A DNA stretch of 64,000 nucleotides from the NCBI RefSeq assembly GCF_011045035.1, contig NZ_JAALAA010000011.1, positions 62,001 to 126,000 on the forward strand, in the 5' to 3' direction. Below are positions 53,813 to 61,954 of this stretch, piece after piece. A program made the translations under genes and the position numbers. The DNA comes from Nocardioides turkmenicus. GTDB taxonomy: Bacteria > Actinomycetota > Actinomycetes > Propionibacteriales > Nocardioidaceae. Each line of letters opens with the position of its first letter. The first letter of the stretch is position 1. The notes beneath the pieces were generated by a model. It was not told the DNA's origin. It did not search any database and saw only the letters and a list, made by a program, of their open reading frames with translations.

Positions 53813-54642
53813 GCAGACCCTCCGGCACCAACATCGCGCTCGGCGTGTGGACCACGCTGGTCTTCGTCTTCCTGTTCGCCCCGATCATCGTGATCGCCAT
53901 CTACTCCTTCAACGGCGGCCGCCTGCTCACCGCCTGGGACGGCTTCAGCCTCGAGCCCTTCACGGCGATCGTCGAGCGGCCGACCGTACGCCACACCGTC
54001 GCCGTCTCGCTCCAGACCGCCGTGATCGCCGCCCTCCTGGCGAGCGCGCTCGGCACCCTGGCCGGGATGGCGATGGCCCGGTTCCCGGGCCGCTGGACGG
54101 GGCCGTTCACGCTGCTGTTGCTGCTGGTCTCGGTGACCCCCGAGATCGTGGACGGCATCGCGCTGCTCCCCTGGTTCGTGACGCTCGGGCAGGACTGGTC
54201 GCTGCTGCCGTTCAACAACGGCTACGTACGCCTCGTGATCGGTCACTCGCTCTTCGCGACCGCGGTGGTCACCTACATCGTCCGGGCCCGCCTGGTCGGG
54301 CTGGACGCGTCGCTGGAGGAGGCGTCGGCAGACCTCTACGCCCGGCCGGTGGCGACGTTCTTCAAGGTCACGCTGCCCCTGGTCGGCCCGGCGGTCCTGG
54401 CCGGCGGGCTGCTCGCCTTCACGCTCAGCCTCGACAACACGGTGATCTCCTCGTTCATCAACGTCTCCGGCACGACCTCGTGGCCCGTCTACGTGCTCTC
54501 CTCGGTCCGCTCCGGTCTCAAGCCCGAGATCGCCGCGGTCTCCACCATCCTGCTGGTCTTCACGCTCCTGGTCCTCGGCCTGGTGGCGCGGGTGCTCAAG
54601 CGCTCGGGCTCCTCGGTCACCGACACGATGGCCGTGGCCTGA
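53809..54642 (+). CDS. potC: Polyamine-type ABC transporter permease (PotC)
   Basis: The 277-residue permease has about six transmembrane segments and the EAA loop LEEASADLYARPVATFFKVT. The ATG overlaps the potB stop (ATGA). The C-terminus ends SSVTDTMAVA. Together with PotB it forms the pore for the substrate delivered by PotD. Confidence 0.88.
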   Translation: MSRPSGTNIALGVWTTLVFVFLFAPIIVIAIYSFNGGRLLTAWDGFSLEPFTAIVERPTVRHTVAVSLQTAVIAALLASALGTLAGMAMARFPGRWTGPFTLLLLLVSVTPEIVDGIALLPWFVTLGQDWSLLPFNNGYVRLVIGHSLFATAVVTYIVRARLVGLDASLEEASADLYARPVATFFKVTLPLVGPAVLAGGLLAFTLSLDNTVISSFINVSGTTSWPVYVLSSVRSGLKPEIAAVSTILLVFTLLVLGLVARVLKRSGSSVTDTMAVA

Positions 54643-56285
54643 TGGGTGGTCGCCCCGATCCGGCGGAGCTGGTGCTCCGCGGTGGCCGGGTGCTGCGCGA
54701 AGGGCGGTGGGAGGATGCGGCTCTCGCCGTCCGCGACGGCCGGATCGCGGCGATCGGGGCGTCTGCCGATGCGCTGGTCGGGCCTCGGACCGTCGTCGAG
54801 GACCTCGACGGCCGCTGGGTGCTGCCCGCCTTCCACGACTCGCACGTGCACCCGGTCCAGGCCGGGCTGGAGATGAACCAGTGCGACCTGACCGGGCTGT
54901 CCACGCTCGAGGAATATCTGGACGCCATCGGCTCCTACGCCGCTGCGAACCCCTCACCGGCCTGGATCACCGGCGGCGGCTGGTCGATGGACTCCTTCCC
55001 CGGAGGCGTGCCCAGCGCTTCGCCTCTCGATCAGCTGCTCCCCGACCGGCCGGTCTTCCTGCCCAACCGCGACCACCACTCGGCCTGGGTGAACAGCCGC
55101 GCGCTCGAGATCGCCGGGATCGACGCCCGCACGCCCGACCCGGCCGACGGGCGGATCGAGCGCGACGCCTCCGGCCGGCCCACGGGCGCACTGCACGAGG
55201 GTGCGATGGCGCTGGTCGGCTCGCTGGTCCCCGCCCCGACCTCCCACGATCTGATGGAGGCGCTGCTGACCGCGCAGCGCCATCTGCACTCCGTCGGGAT
55301 CGTCGGCTGGCAGGACGCGCTCGTCGGCACCGGTCTCGGGATGCCCGACTCGCTGCCGACCTACGTCGCCGCCCACGACTCCGGCGCGCTCACCGCGAAG
55401 GTCGTCCTCGCCCAGTGGTGGGACCGCGACCGTGGCCTGGAGCAGCTGCCCTCGCTCATCGAGCGGCGCTCTCTGGCCGCTCAGGCAGGGCTTGACGCGA
55501 GCAGCGTGAAGCTGATGCAGGACGGGGTCTGCGAGACCCACACGGCCGCCATGCTCGATCCCTACCGCGACGCCCACGGCCATCTCACCGACAACCGCGG
55601 GCTCTCCTTCATCCCGGCCGATGCGCTGGCGGCGTACGTCGCGGCGCTGGACGCGGCCGGGTTCCAGGCGCACATCCACGCCCTCGGCGACCGGGCGGTG
55701 CGCGACAGCCTCGACGCGGTCGCCCACGCGCGGGCGGCCAACGGACCCAGCGGCCTGCGGCATCATCTGGCCCACGTCCAGGTCGTCGACGCCGCCGACG
55801 TCCCCCGCTTCGCCGAGCTCGAGGTCACCGCCAACATCCAGCCGCTGTGGGCCTGCCGCGACGAGGCGGTGGAGGTCCTGACCCTGCCGTTCCTGGCACC
55901 GGCCGCGCGCGAGCAGCAGTACGTGTTCGGGTCGCTGCTGCGTACGGGTGCCCGGATCGCATGCGGCAGCGACTGGCCCGTCTCCGACCCGGCGCCCCTG
56001 CTCGGCATGCACGTCGCGGTCAACCGCCGCTCCCCCGACCAGCCCGCCGACGCCGCCCCGCTGCTTCCCGACGAGGCGCTGTCGGTCACCGAGGCCCTCG
56101 CCGGCTACACCACCGGCACCGCCTTCCTCAACCGCCTCGAGGACTCCACCGGTCGGATCGAGACCGGGTACGCCGCCGACCTGGTCGTGGTCGACCACGA
56201 CATCCTCGTCCAGGACACCACCGTCCTCGGGCGGACCCAGGTCACCCACACGTACGCCGACGGCCGCGAGGTCCACCGGCGCTGA
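54642..56285 (+). CDS. Amidohydrolase family protein (YtcJ-like)
   Basis: The 547-residue protein has the amidohydrolase metal motif in PAFHDSHVHPVQAG, an internal HIHALGDRAVRDSLDAV region, a HHLAHVQVV strand and the late aspartate in ACGSDWPVSDPAPLLGM; the C-terminus has GYAADLVVVDHD. This set defines the YtcJ/amidohydrolase-3 group, which cleaves amide or N-formyl/N-acyl bonds. Its ATG overlaps the potC stop by 1 nt, so it probably processes the imported compound in the cytoplasm, for example an acylated polyamine. Confidence 0.87.
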   Translation: MGGRPDPAELVLRGGRVLREGRWEDAALAVRDGRIAAIGASADALVGPRTVVEDLDGRWVLPAFHDSHVHPVQAGLEMNQCDLTGLSTLEEYLDAIGSYAAANPSPAWITGGGWSMDSFPGGVPSASPLDQLLPDRPVFLPNRDHHSAWVNSRALEIAGIDARTPDPADGRIERDASGRPTGALHEGAMALVGSLVPAPTSHDLMEALLTAQRHLHSVGIVGWQDALVGTGLGMPDSLPTYVAAHDSGALTAKVVLAQWWDRDRGLEQLPSLIERRSLAAQAGLDASSVKLMQDGVCETHTAAMLDPYRDAHGHLTDNRGLSFIPADALAAYVAALDAAGFQAHIHALGDRAVRDSLDAVAHARAANGPSGLRHHLAHVQVVDAADVPRFAELEVTANIQPLWACRDEAVEVLTLPFLAPAAREQQYVFGSLLRTGARIACGSDWPVSDPAPLLGMHVAVNRRSPDQPADAAPLLPDEALSVTEALAGYTTGTAFLNRLEDSTGRIETGYAADLVVVDHDILVQDTTVLGRTQVTHTYADGREVHRR

Positions 56286-56370
56286 CCGCGTGCAAGACTC
56301 GTTGCCTTGATCATCTTCGGGCTCAAGGCTTACACGCGGCTTCTCGCGACGCTCTCGCTGGTCTGCCCGA

Positions 56371-56550
56371 CTGTGGGCGGCGCAACTGTCCCGCCAGATC
56401 CCGCCGACTCGGCGCATGTGTCCCGCCGGAACCCGCCGAGTCGGCGCGACTGTCCCACGTTCGCGGGACAGATGCGCCGACTCACCCCGAATATCCGAGA
56501 CAGTTGCGCCGACTCGGCGTGGATTTCTGGGACAGATGCGCCGGGTCGGC
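56371..56550. repeat. Mirrored 32-bp repeat array (family B), 3 + 3 units
   Basis: Direct 22-nt units at 56371, 56403 and 56435, with GGCGC and TGTCCC cores, face inverted units at 56465, 56497 and 56529. Spacing is exactly 32 bp on both sides and the centre gap is 8 nt, as at 48.1 kb. The first unit is degenerate in its left half. The last inverted unit ends 2 nt before the acyl-CoA synthetase stop codon. The amidohydrolase and synthetase genes converge on this 267-nt gap; the 85 nt before the array hold nothing obvious. Confidence 0.88.
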
Positions 56551-56552
56551 GG

Positions 56553-58094
56553 TCAGTTGACCTTGCGCTCGCGGTCGCCCCAGTAGGGCTCGCGGAGCTT
56601 GAACTTCTGCAGCTTCCCCGTGGCCGTGCGGGCCAGGGAGTCGCGGAACTCGACGACCGTGGGGGCCTTGTAGCCGGCGGCCCGCTCCTTGCACCAGGCG
56701 ATGAGCTCCTCCTGGGTCGCCTCGGTCCCGGGCGCGAGGACGACGAGGGCGAGGATGGTCTCGCCCCACTTCTCGCTGGGGATGCCGATGACGGCCACCT
56801 CGGCGACCGAAGGGTGCAGGAAGAGGACGTCCTCGACCTCGGCGGAGGAGACGTTCTCGCCACCGGTGATGATGACGTCCTTGATGCGGTCGGAGATGGT
56901 GAGGTAGCCGTCGTCGCCGACGCTGCCGCCGTCGCCGGTGTGGAACCAGCCGTCGGCCAGCGCCTTCTCGGTCTCCTCCGGCTTCTCCCAGTATCCCTCG
57001 AGCACCACGTTGGAACGCGCCAGGACCTCCTTGTCGGGCGAGATGTCGAGGCTCACCCCGATCGCGGGCGCGCCGGCGCGGGTCAGCTTCGCGGCGCGCT
57101 CCATCGGGTCGAGGTCGTCCCACTCCGCGCGGGTGCGGTTGATGGTCAGCAGCGGCGAGGTCTCGGTGAGGCCGTAGATCTGGATGAACTCCCAGCCGAG
57201 CTCCTCCTGGACGCGGACGACCGTCTTCGTCGGCGGCGGAGCGCCGGCCATGATGATCCGCACCCGGTCGCGGCCCGGGATCTCGCCCTCGGTCTTCGTC
57301 CACTCCGGGATCGCGTCGAGCACGGCGGCCGCCACCGCGGGCGCGGCGCACATGTACGTGACCCCGTGGTCGCGTACGCGGCGGAGGATCTCCATCCCGT
57401 CGACCTTGCGCAGCACCACCTGCGTGATGCCGAGGCCGGTCGCGGCGAACGGCATCCCCCAGCCGTTGGCGTGGAACATCGGCAGCGTGTGCAGGTAGAC
57501 GTCACGGTCGCTCAGCCCGGCGTGGAGCCCGAAGGTCAGCGCGTTGGTCCAGATGTTGCGGTGGGTGATCTGCACGCCCTTGGGCCGGGCGGTGGTGCCG
57601 GAGGTGTAGTTGATCGTGGCCGTCGCGTTCTCGTCGGGTTCCCACGGCTTCGGCTCGACGCCGTCGGCGGCGTAGAGGTTGGCGTCGTCGCCGAGCACGA
57701 AGCGGTGCTTGGCCGTCACGTCCTTCAGTGCCTCGTCGATCTCCGGGTCGACCCACAGCACCGAGGCACCCGACTGCTCCACGATGTAGGAGACCTCGTC
57801 GGGACGGAGCCGGAAGTTGACGGGCACCAAGATGCGGCCGTAGCCGGAGACGCCGTAGAACGCGGTCAGCAGCCGCGCCGAGTTGTGGGAGACGATCGCG
57901 ACCCGCTCGCCGACCCCGACGCCGAGCTCGTCCAGCTTCGCCACCATCCGCTTGGCGAGCGACTTCATCTCGGCGTACGTCACCTCCCCCAGCGGGGCCG
58001 CCGGCTGGTCGGGTTCGTCGATGATGCCCACCCGCTCGCCGTAGACGGATGCGGCACGGTCGATGAAGTCGTTGACGCTGAACGGGACGAACAC
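56553..58094 (-). CDS. Acyl-CoA synthetase (AMP-dependent, medium/long-chain type)
   Basis: The 513-residue protein has the AMP-binding motif INYTSGTTARPKGVQITHRN, the adenylate motif IQIYGLTETSPLLTINRTR, the GWFHTGDGGSVGDDGYLTISDR region and the C-terminal lysine in TATGKLQKFKLRE. It forms acyl-CoA from a fatty acid or related acid and ATP. The start GTG 58094 has GGAGG 8 nt upstream. The chain length is not certain. It is divergent from the small Asp-rich protein gene across a palindromic site. Confidence 0.88.
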   Translation of the reverse strand: MFVPFSVNDFIDRAASVYGERVGIIDEPDQPAAPLGEVTYAEMKSLAKRMVAKLDELGVGVGERVAIVSHNSARLLTAFYGVSGYGRILVPVNFRLRPDEVSYIVEQSGASVLWVDPEIDEALKDVTAKHRFVLGDDANLYAADGVEPKPWEPDENATATINYTSGTTARPKGVQITHRNIWTNALTFGLHAGLSDRDVYLHTLPMFHANGWGMPFAATGLGITQVVLRKVDGMEILRRVRDHGVTYMCAAPAVAAAVLDAIPEWTKTEGEIPGRDRVRIIMAGAPPPTKTVVRVQEELGWEFIQIYGLTETSPLLTINRTRAEWDDLDPMERAAKLTRAGAPAIGVSLDISPDKEVLARSNVVLEGYWEKPEETEKALADGWFHTGDGGSVGDDGYLTISDRIKDVIITGGENVSSAEVEDVLFLHPSVAEVAVIGIPSEKWGETILALVVLAPGTEATQEELIAWCKERAAGYKAPTVVEFRDSLARTATGKLQKFKLREPYWGDRERKVN

Positions 58095-58139
58095 GGGCGT
58101 TACCTCCAGGTGCAAGTGGTGACCCGGATCACTGTATCG

Positions 58140-58155
58140 ATGAGAGGTCTCTCAT
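58140..58155. promoter_or_regulatory. Palindrome ATGAGAG-GT-CTCTCAT
   Basis: Perfect 7-bp arms with a 2-nt spacer lie 43 nt before the start of the small Asp-rich protein gene and 45 nt before the divergent acyl-CoA synthetase start. The same palindrome with a CT spacer occurs at 61892-61907 before the other small Asp-rich protein. The shared motif suggests one regulator, plausibly the OmpR-type regulator encoded between them. Confidence 0.65.
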
Positions 58156-58198
58156 GGACCCCCACTTCGGACAGGTGGTCAGGCACTATCGGAGGGTC

Positions 58199-58465
58199 AT
58201 GTCCCGCACCCTGAAACTCGTCCTCCCGCTGGTCGTCCTGGTGGCCGTCGGCGTCTACCTGGCCGGCTCCTTCGCAGGAGTCTCCGAGAACGACCCGCCG
58301 CCGCGCGAGCCGGTCGTGCTGCCCTCGCAGTCGGCCTCGCCGTCCTCGCCGAGCACCGGATCGTCTCCGAGCACGGATCCCTCGCGTGTCCCGGTCGTCA
58401 CCCCCGGTCCCGTCGACGACGATGATGACGACGATGACCGCGACGACCGCCATGACGACGACTGA
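58199..58465 (+). CDS. Small anchored protein with Asp-rich tail
   Basis: The 88-residue protein has an N-terminal membrane helix (TLKLVLPLVVLVAVGVYLAG), a Pro/Ser-rich middle and a tail of consecutive aspartates ending DDRHDDD. GGAGGG lies just before the ATG. It precedes the sensor kinase gene and overlaps it by 14 nt. The acidic tail should lie outside the cell and could bind divalent cations. I know no family for it. A similar small Asp-rich protein is encoded at 61476-61805. Confidence 0.6.
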   Translation: MSRTLKLVLPLVVLVAVGVYLAGSFAGVSENDPPPREPVVLPSQSASPSSPSTGSSPSTDPSRVPVVTPGPVDDDDDDDDRDDRHDDD

Positions 58466-59903
58466 CCCACGCCACCGGGGACTGTCCGTACGCGCCCGGA
58501 TCACCGCCTCCGTCGCCCTTCTCGTCACCCTCGCCCTGGCCGGTGCGGGTCTCATCGTCTACGCGGTCGAGCTCAACCGGGTCGATGCTGCGACCACGCG
58601 GGAGACGGAGCAGGAGCTCGACGAGTTCGCCCGGCTGCGCGAGGAGGGCGTCAACCCCGAGACCGGTGCCCCGTTCGAGGTGGAGGGCCTGCTGGTCACC
58701 TTCCTGCGCCGCAACGTCCCCGACGACGACGAGCTCCTCGTCGCGTGGGTCGACGGCAAGCCGCGCGCACACTTCCCCAAGGACCCGCTGGTCGACTCGA
58801 CCCAGTTCCGTGCCGCTGTCGAGAGGCTGGCCGTCGACGGCGGCACGACCTACCTCGACACCGCCGCCGGAGAGCTACGCATCACCAGCCAGCCGGTGCG
58901 GCAGGACACCGCCCGGGGCACGGTCGAGGGCGCCCTGCTGGTCGTCTCCTATCTCGACGAGGACCGCGCCGAGCTGCGCAGCACCATGCGCACGTACACG
59001 ATCGTGGCCGGCCTCCTCGCCCTGCTCGTCACCCTGGTCGCCGCCTGGCAGTCCGGACGTCTGCTCGCCCCACTGACCAGGCTTCGGCACGCCACCGGCG
59101 CGGTGAGCGCCACCGACCTCTCCGCCCGCCTGCCCGAGTCGGGCAACGACGACATCTCGGCCCTGACCAGGAACTTCAACGACATGCTGGCCCGCCTGGA
59201 GCAGGCGTTCTCCGACCAGCGGCAGTTCCTCGACGACGCCGGTCACGAGCTGCGTACGCCGCTGACGATCATCGGCGGCCACCTCGAGCTCCTCGACGAG
59301 TCCGACCCGGCCGAGGTCGAGCAGACCCGGCGGCTGGCGCTCGACGAGGTCGACCGGATGAGCCGGCTGGTCGGCGACCTGATCCTGCTGGCCAAGCACG
59401 ACCGGCCCGACTTCCTCACCCTCGAGGAGGTCGACGTCGACACCCTCACCGAGGACATCCTCGCCAAGGCCAGCGCGCTCGCCGACCGCGACTGGCACCT
59501 CGATGCGGCCACGCCGGGCACCTGGCGCCTGGACCCGCAGCGCGTCACCCAGGCGATGCTGCAGCTGTGCGACAACGCCGTCGGCCACACCGCCCCCGGC
59601 GACCGGATCGCGGTCGGCTCGGCGGAGGTCGGCGGCACCCTGCGGCTGTGGGTACGCGACACCGGGCCCGGAGTGCCCGCTGAGGACCGGGAGCGGATCT
59701 TCGAGAGGTTCGCCCGCGGCTCCGAGACCGGCTCGGGCGACCGGCCGGGGCTCGGCCTCGGGCTGGCCATCGTCTCCGCCATCGCCACCGCCCACGGCGG
59801 CACCGTCGGCGTCGAGGACGCCACGCCGCCCGGCGCCCGCTTCACGATCACCCTGCCCGCACGCCGCGACCCACACGAAGGAGAGGCATGGCCCGCATCC
59901 TGA
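58452..59903 (+). CDS. Sensor histidine kinase (HAMP, HisKA, HATPase)
   Basis: The 483-residue kinase has two transmembrane helices (near residues 15-35 and 175-195) around an extracellular sensor domain, a HAMP linker, the phospho-acceptor motif DDAGHELRTPLTIIGGHLEL and HATPase motifs (LCDNAVGHTAPGD, VRDTGPGVP, GLGLGLAIVSAIATAHGG). It overlaps the upstream small protein gene and the downstream regulator gene. The likely signal is extracytoplasmic. Several in-frame ATGs lie upstream in the Asp/Thr-coding stretch; 58452 is chosen. Confidence 0.88.
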   Translation: MTTTDPRHRGLSVRARITASVALLVTLALAGAGLIVYAVELNRVDAATTRETEQELDEFARLREEGVNPETGAPFEVEGLLVTFLRRNVPDDDELLVAWVDGKPRAHFPKDPLVDSTQFRAAVERLAVDGGTTYLDTAAGELRITSQPVRQDTARGTVEGALLVVSYLDEDRAELRSTMRTYTIVAGLLALLVTLVAAWQSGRLLAPLTRLRHATGAVSATDLSARLPESGNDDISALTRNFNDMLARLEQAFSDQRQFLDDAGHELRTPLTIIGGHLELLDESDPAEVEQTRRLALDEVDRMSRLVGDLILLAKHDRPDFLTLEEVDVDTLTEDILAKASALADRDWHLDAATPGTWRLDPQRVTQAMLQLCDNAVGHTAPGDRIAVGSAEVGGTLRLWVRDTGPGVPAEDRERIFERFARGSETGSGDRPGLGLGLAIVSAIATAHGGTVGVEDATPPGARFTITLPARRDPHEGEAWPAS

Positions 59904-60553
59904 TCGTCGAGGACGAGGACCGCATCGCGGCCTTCCTCGCCAAGGGTCTCAGCGCCGACGGCCACCAGACGACCACCGTCGCCGACGGCCTCGAAGGGCT
60001 CGAGGAGGCGCTCAGCGGCGCCTTCGACCTGATGGTGCTCGACATCGGGCTCCCGACCATCGACGGCTTCGAAGTGCTCGACCAGCTGCGCGCCCAGGGC
60101 TCCCGAATGCCGGTCGTGGTGCTGACCGCCCGCGACTCGGTCCACGACACCGTCTCGGCACTCGAGGGCGGCGCCGACGACTACCTGGCCAAGCCGTTCC
60201 GGTTCGCCGAGCTGCGGGCCCGGATCAACGTACGCCTGCGGCAGCAGGACAACACCGACGCCGAGGTGGGCGAGCTCCGCTCCGGGTCGGTCGCGCTGGA
60301 CCTGCGTACGCGGCGGCTGCGGGTCGACGGGCGCGAGACCGACCTCTCGGCGCGCGAGTTCGCGCTGGCGGAGGTGCTGCTACGGCATCCTGGCCAGGTG
60401 CTCTCCCGGGCGCAGCTTCTCGACCTCGCCTGGGGCATGGACTTCGACCCCGGCTCCAACGTCGTCGACGTCTACGTCGGCTACCTGCGCAAGAAGCTGG
60501 GAACGGCCCGGGTCGAGACCGTCCGCGGTATGGGTTACCGCTTCCAGCCCTGA
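59888..60553 (+). CDS. OmpR-family response regulator
   Basis: The 221-residue protein has a receiver domain (MARILIVEDEDRIAAFLAKG, phospho-acceptor Asp52 in LMVLDIGLP, Lys in DDYLAKPFRFAEL) and an OmpR-type winged helix (LSAREFALAEVLLRHPGQVL, NVVDVYVGYLRKKLG, VRGMGYRF). GGAGAGG precedes the ATG, which overlaps the kinase stop region by 16 nt. The palindromes at 58140 and 61892 are candidate targets. Confidence 0.92.
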   Translation: MARILIVEDEDRIAAFLAKGLSADGHQTTTVADGLEGLEEALSGAFDLMVLDIGLPTIDGFEVLDQLRAQGSRMPVVVLTARDSVHDTVSALEGGADDYLAKPFRFAELRARINVRLRQQDNTDAEVGELRSGSVALDLRTRRLRVDGRETDLSAREFALAEVLLRHPGQVLSRAQLLDLAWGMDFDPGSNVVDVYVGYLRKKLGTARVETVRGMGYRFQP

Positions 60554-60569
60554 CCCGGGCCCTCCCGGG
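60554..60569. terminator. GC-rich hairpin between convergent genes
   Basis: CCCGGG (60554-60559) and CCCGGG (60564-60569) form a perfect 6-bp stem with a 4-nt loop immediately after the response-regulator stop codon. The Ser/Thr kinase gene converges 26 nt further on. It may terminate transcription from either side. Confidence 0.5.
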
Positions 60570-60594
60570 ATCAGCGCGGGATCAACCCGAGAAA

Positions 60595-61467
60595 TCAGCC
60601 GAGCCGCAGGCCGCCCAGCGAGGCGCGCGGGAGACGCTCCAGCGCGGGCGAGACGGTCTCGGCGATCTCGGCCGGCGCGGGCCGGTCACCGGCATCCGGG
60701 GCCAGGCACGCCTCGATGACCTTGACGATCTCGGGCGGCGTACGTCTGGGGAGGGCGCCGGGGCGGGAGACGAGCTGCGGGTAGCGCTCCGTGCGGTCGA
60801 CGGCAGAAGGGTCGCCATGGGGGAACGGCCGTTCGCCGGTGACGGCGTGGAAGAGGGTCGCGCCGAGCGCCCAGACGTCGCTGGCCGGGCCGACCTCGCC
60901 GCGCTCGCCGGGGAGGCACTGCTCGGGCGCCATGTAGGCGTCGGTGCCGATCTCGTGGCGCAGCGCCGCCGCGGCGGCCACCGGCCGGGCGACCGAGAGG
61001 TCGATCAGCCGGGCCGGTGAGCCCATGATCAGGTTGCTCGGCTTGATGTCGAGGTGCACCCAGCCGGAGCGGCGCAGGTAGTGCAGCGCGGAGGCGAGGT
61101 CGAGCGCCAGCGGCAGGTACTGCTGCTCCGGAAGGCGGCCGTGACGGCGGATCAGGGTCGAGAGCCGTGGACCCTCGACGTGCTCCATCACCACGTACGG
61201 GCGCTCGCCGTCGAGGTCCTCGCGCAGGCCGCGGACGAGGACGGGATGCTTCAGCTTCGTCAGCGCGTCGGTCTCGCGCCGCAGCGCGTTGCGGCTGGTG
61301 TCGCTGCGGATCAGGTTCGGCCGCAGCACCTTGGCCACGACCGGACCGTAGGTGACCTCGTCGAAGGCCAGGAACGCCTCGTACGACGAGCCGCCCCCGA
61401 GCAGCCGCATCGCGGTCAGCTCGGGGGTGATGGCGTCACCCTGGACGATGCCCCAGGTGTCGGTCAT
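60595..61467 (-). CDS. Cytosolic serine/threonine protein kinase
   Basis: The 290-residue protein is a bare kinase domain: Gly-rich loop LLGGGSSYEAFLA, catalytic Lys46 in VVAKVLRP, alpha-C Glu in RRETDAL, catalytic Asp140 in HLDIKPSNL (the usual Arg of HRD is Leu), Asp156 in a DLS motif replacing DFG, and MAPEQ. No transmembrane helix or PASTA repeats are present. The catalytic residues are intact, so activity is likely. It may feed into the adjacent signalling cluster; this is only positional. Confidence 0.87.
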   Translation of the reverse strand: MTDTWGIVQGDAITPELTAMRLLGGGSSYEAFLAFDEVTYGPVVAKVLRPNLIRSDTSRNALRRETDALTKLKHPVLVRGLREDLDGERPYVVMEHVEGPRLSTLIRRHGRLPEQQYLPLALDLASALHYLRRSGWVHLDIKPSNLIMGSPARLIDLSVARPVAAAAALRHEIGTDAYMAPEQCLPGERGEVGPASDVWALGATLFHAVTGERPFPHGDPSAVDRTERYPQLVSRPGALPRRTPPEIVKVIEACLAPDAGDRPAPAEIAETVSPALERLPRASLGGLRLG

Positions 61468-61475
61468 CGTCGGAC

Positions 61476-61805
61476 TCAGTCCTCAGACCTGGTGTCGGCG
61501 TCGTCCTTGGTGTTGTCGCGGGTGTTGTCGCGGGTGTTGTCGCGGGTGTTGTCGCGGGTCGCGTCCTTGGTAGCCCGGGTGACCCCGGTGCCGTTGGTCG
61601 CGTCGTCGTCGGCACCGTCGCGGGTGACGTCGTCCGCGTCGTCGATGTCGTCGTCGTCCACGTCGTCGACGGTGGTGACCTGCGTGTTCGACTTCTCCTC
61701 GCGCTTGGCGTAGTCGTCGTCAGCGGCTGCGCTCTGGAACGTGACCGCACCGGCCGCGACCACACCGACCAGTCCGGTCGCCAGCAGCATCGGGAGCTTC
61801 TTCAT
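61476..61805 (-). CDS. Small exported protein with Asp-rich and TRDN repeats
   Basis: The 109-residue protein has a signal peptide or anchor (KKLPMLLATGLVGVVAAGAV), an acidic stretch (TVDDVDDDDIDDADD) and four TRDN tetrapeptide repeats, then TKDDADTRSED. The ATG at 61805 has GAGAGGA upstream. The repeats come from a 12-bp tandem repeat. The acidic, low-complexity mature part suggests cation binding outside the cell. It is the second Asp-rich small protein next to the OmpR-type system and shares its upstream palindrome. Confidence 0.65.
   Translation of the reverse strand: MKKLPMLLATGLVGVVAAGAVTFQSAAADDDYAKREEKSNTQVTTVDDVDDDDIDDADDVTRDGADDDATNGTGVTRATKDATRDNTRDNTRDNTRDNTKDDADTRSED
61510..61557. 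repeat. Four 12-bp tandem repeats inside a coding region
   Basis: GTGTTGTCGCGG repeats exactly four times with no interruption, encoding TRDN on the minus strand. The unit is a multiple of three, so copy-number changes would keep the reading frame and lengthen or shorten the protein's repeat. Confidence 0.85.
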
Positions 61806-61891
61806 GGTTCTTCCTCTCGGTTCTGCCCCGGGTGTTCCCGGCGCCATGGAAGAACCATGTCGACTCGCGGTGAGGTGATCGTGAGACGACC

Positions 61892-61907
61892 ATGAGAGCT
61901 CTCTCAT
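61892..61907. promoter_or_regulatory. Palindrome ATGAGAG-CT-CTCTCAT
   Basis: The arms are identical to those at 58140-58155. The site lies 86 nt before the start of the TRDN-repeat protein (minus strand) and 47 nt before the membrane protein gene at 61955 (plus strand). It could act on both divergent genes. Confidence 0.65.
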
Positions 61908-61954
61908 CCGCGAGCCGGTTCGGGTCCGGTGGCCGGTGGTGGTAGGAACGTCCC

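Noticed and set aside
56371..56550. CRISPR array
   Set aside because: The 32-bp periodic units invert at the centre, spacers are only about 10 nt, the cores are imperfect and no cas genes are present.
61510..61557. CRISPR or regulatory tandem repeat
   Set aside because: It is a 12-bp in-frame coding repeat with no spacers.
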